From Candidatus Altimarinota bacterium (lineage in GTDB: Bacteria; Patescibacteriota; Gracilibacteria; CAIRYL01), in assembly GCA_027053135.1 (NCBI GenBank), contig JALUEA010000053.1:1-14339 (forward strand): a stretch of 14,339 nt of DNA, given 5' to 3'. Positions 13,082 through 14,339 of this stretch are shown piece after piece. The notes beneath the pieces are model-generated. The model saw nothing but the letters and a program-made list of their open reading frames with translations. It was not told the DNA's origin and made no database searches. Position 1 is the stretch's first letter, and each line of letters starts with the position of its first letter. A program made the position numbers and the translations under genes.

Positions 13082-14339
13082 TTATTTTTGTAAATTTTTA
13101 ATATCCTCTATAAATATTCCAATAATAGCAACTGTTGGAATTGCTATAATTGCTCCAACCACCCCTAATAATTGAAACCCAACTAATAATGCTAAAATAG
13201 TTACAAACCCCGAGACTCCAACGGATTTTTCCATAATTAATGGCACTAAAATATTCCCTTCAACAAACTGCATCACGCCTAAAAAAATCAATACCGCAAA
13301 TGCAGCCTCCCAACTTTCAGAAAGTGCCAAAGGCATACCAAGTAAAAATGTTACAATAGGTCCAAAATAAGGAACAAATTCTGCAAGTCCTGCAATAAAT
13401 CCAATTGTTACTGCATACTCTATTCCTAATGCAGCAAAAAACAACCATGTTAATCCTCCCATAAAAATAAACAAAAGCATCTGCCCATGAATCCATCCAG
13501 ATACTTTCTCTTGCATTTGAATCGACTTTAAACCAATATATTCTTTTAATTGAGGAGAAAAAAAATCTAATAAATATTCATAAATTGCTTTTCGTTCTAA
13601 CAAAAGAAAAAACGTTAAAACAATAATCAATACAAATGAAAATAATGATGAAAAAACAGATGTTACAAGATTAACAATACTATCCTGCCATGGTTTAAAT
13701 TTTGAAATATTTTCTGTAATAAACTGGAATAACCCTGATTGAGCCTTTGTATTTCCACCTAATCGCCGTAAATATTCATCGATATGATGTAATTTTTCCT
13801 GAAACCATGGACCAAATTCTGTAAGAAAAGTAGGCAATGATGAAAAATCTCCGTTATAAATCAACTTTGTATACTCTAAAAACCAATTTCCAAATGCAAT
13901 TGATTGATCAATTACTGCTGGTAAAACACTTGAAATGAGTAACCCTAAAAACAAAAATACGAGAAAAAAACTTAGAAGAATTGAACCAACCCTCAAAATT
14001 CCCATATTTTCAAAAAATTGTACCAATGGATATAATATAGAGGCTAAAAAAAGAGAAAAAAATAACGACGTTAAAATCTCTGAAGTTTGTACTACAAATT
14101 CCCATAAGAAAAAAAATCCTATTAATATTCCAATAATTTTAATAACACTAAACAAAGATAACTCCGCAATTACTACCTGTGATTTTTGTTCTGAATCAAG
14201 ATATGACTCAAGGTACTGTTTTGATTTTTTATTAAATTCATCCTTCTCTTTATTCAAAAAATACGAAGTATCTAAAATTTTCTTCTTTGGAACAATACCA
14301 GAAAGCAAATTTTTAGAAAATGTAATAATTTTATTATAC
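13082..14339 (-). CDS. AI-2E transporter family membrane protein (5' end uncertain, probably outside window)
   Basis: The frame is open to the window edge; the first possible start inside is TTG at 14308, giving 408 residues, with no ATG until deep in the protein. The product is a polytopic membrane protein of the AI-2E/PerM (UPF0118) family. Hydrophobic segments lie near residues 52-72, 76-96, 107-130, 216-236, 276-296, 298-325, 334-348 and 366-400 (counted from the TTG). The family signatures 'EFVPYFGPIVTFLLG' (310-324) and 'LLGVVGAIIAIPTVAIIG' (380-397) are clear. An unusual charged N-terminal tail of about 45 residues precedes the first segment. Members are linked to export of signals, Na+/H+ exchange or unknown substrates; the substrate cannot be named here. 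A TATAAT at 14338-14333 upstream of the TTG could be a promoter, which would make TTG the true start. Confidence 0.85.
   Translation of the reverse strand, partial: YNKIITFSKNLLSGIVPKKKILDTSYFLNKEKDEFNKKSKQYLESYLDSEQKSQVVIAELSLFSVIKIIGILIGFFFLWEFVVQTSEILTSLFFSLFLASILYPLVQFFENMGILRVGSILLSFFLVFLFLGLLISSVLPAVIDQSIAFGNWFLEYTKLIYNGDFSSLPTFLTEFGPWFQEKLHHIDEYLRRLGGNTKAQSGLFQFITENISKFKPWQDSIVNLVTSVFSSLFSFVLIIVLTFFLLLERKAIYEYLLDFFSPQLKEYIGLKSIQMQEKVSGWIHGQMLLFIFMGGLTWLFFAALGIEYAVTIGFIAGLAEFVPYFGPIVTFLLGMPLALSESWEAAFAVLIFLGVMQFVEGNILVPLIMEKSVGVSGFVTILALLVGFQLLGVVGAIIAIPTVAIIGIFIEDIKNLQK

Noticed and set aside
1..14339. Genetic code 25 or code 4 (TGA read as Gly or Trp)
   Set aside because: All genes reach full family length without any in-frame TGA, and Gly and Trp positions in conserved motifs use GGN and TGG.
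1..14339. tRNA, rRNA, CRISPR array or insertion sequence
   Set aside because: No T-loop consensus, regularly spaced repeats, transposase motifs or terminal inverted repeats were seen on either strand.

Overview
The window looks like a chromosomal segment from a small-genome, very AT-rich bacterium, most plausibly a member of the Candidate Phyla Radiation (Patescibacteria). The evidence is a dense set of mostly housekeeping genes, strong A/T bias in codon choice, almost no Shine-Dalgarno sites, a bS21 of the short CPR type, and a 190-residue protein that I associate from memory with CPR proteomes. Genes end in TAA (14) or TAG (4) and never TGA, and no gene contains an in-frame TGA. This is therefore not a typical code-4 or code-25 (TGA = Gly, as in Gracilibacteria/Absconditabacteria) sequence. 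CGA encodes the invariant Arg of the TopA DDDREGE motif, so CGA is read as arginine.

Layout. Left end (1-4626): the tail of an unknown gene, then holA (DNA polymerase III delta) on +. A FemAB-like peptidoglycan aminoacyltransferase and a rhodanese lipoprotein follow on -. A LysM/SLT-like probable lytic transglycosylase on + diverges from the rhodanese gene across a compact palindromic promoter. It converges on folE and ppa (-). Middle (4659-8236): a cyclophilin-type PPIase with an N-terminal membrane segment and rpsU on -, then ridA, trxB and ruvC on +, which converge on leuD. Right part (8256-14339): all on -, read right to left as an AI-2E family membrane protein (5' end outside the window), an EVE-domain protein, a PfkB-family kinase, the 190-residue duplicated-domain protein, topA and leuD.

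How the genes relate. Several serve replication, recombination and DNA topology (holA, ruvC, topA). Others serve the cell envelope (FemAB, transglycosylase, surface rhodanese, exported cyclophilin, AI-2E protein). The rest serve translation (rpsU), redox and damage control (trxB, ridA) and small-molecule metabolism (folE, ppa, leuD, PfkB kinase). No mobile element, CRISPR array, tRNA or rRNA was seen, and no gene-free stretch exceeds 300 bases. The longest gap is 197 bp upstream of topA.

The most unusual signal is in that gap. It holds the only perfect Shine-Dalgarno sequence seen upstream of a start codon in the window (GGAGGTGA on the - strand), and this serves not a gene but an AUG-UAA start-stop pair 63 nt upstream of the topA start codon. 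Other points of note are the near-universal lack of SD sites with -10-like boxes close to start codons, the self-complementary divergent -10 element at 2567-2576, a perfect 12-bp inverted repeat inside ruvC, and an internal 61-residue-offset duplication in the 190-residue protein.
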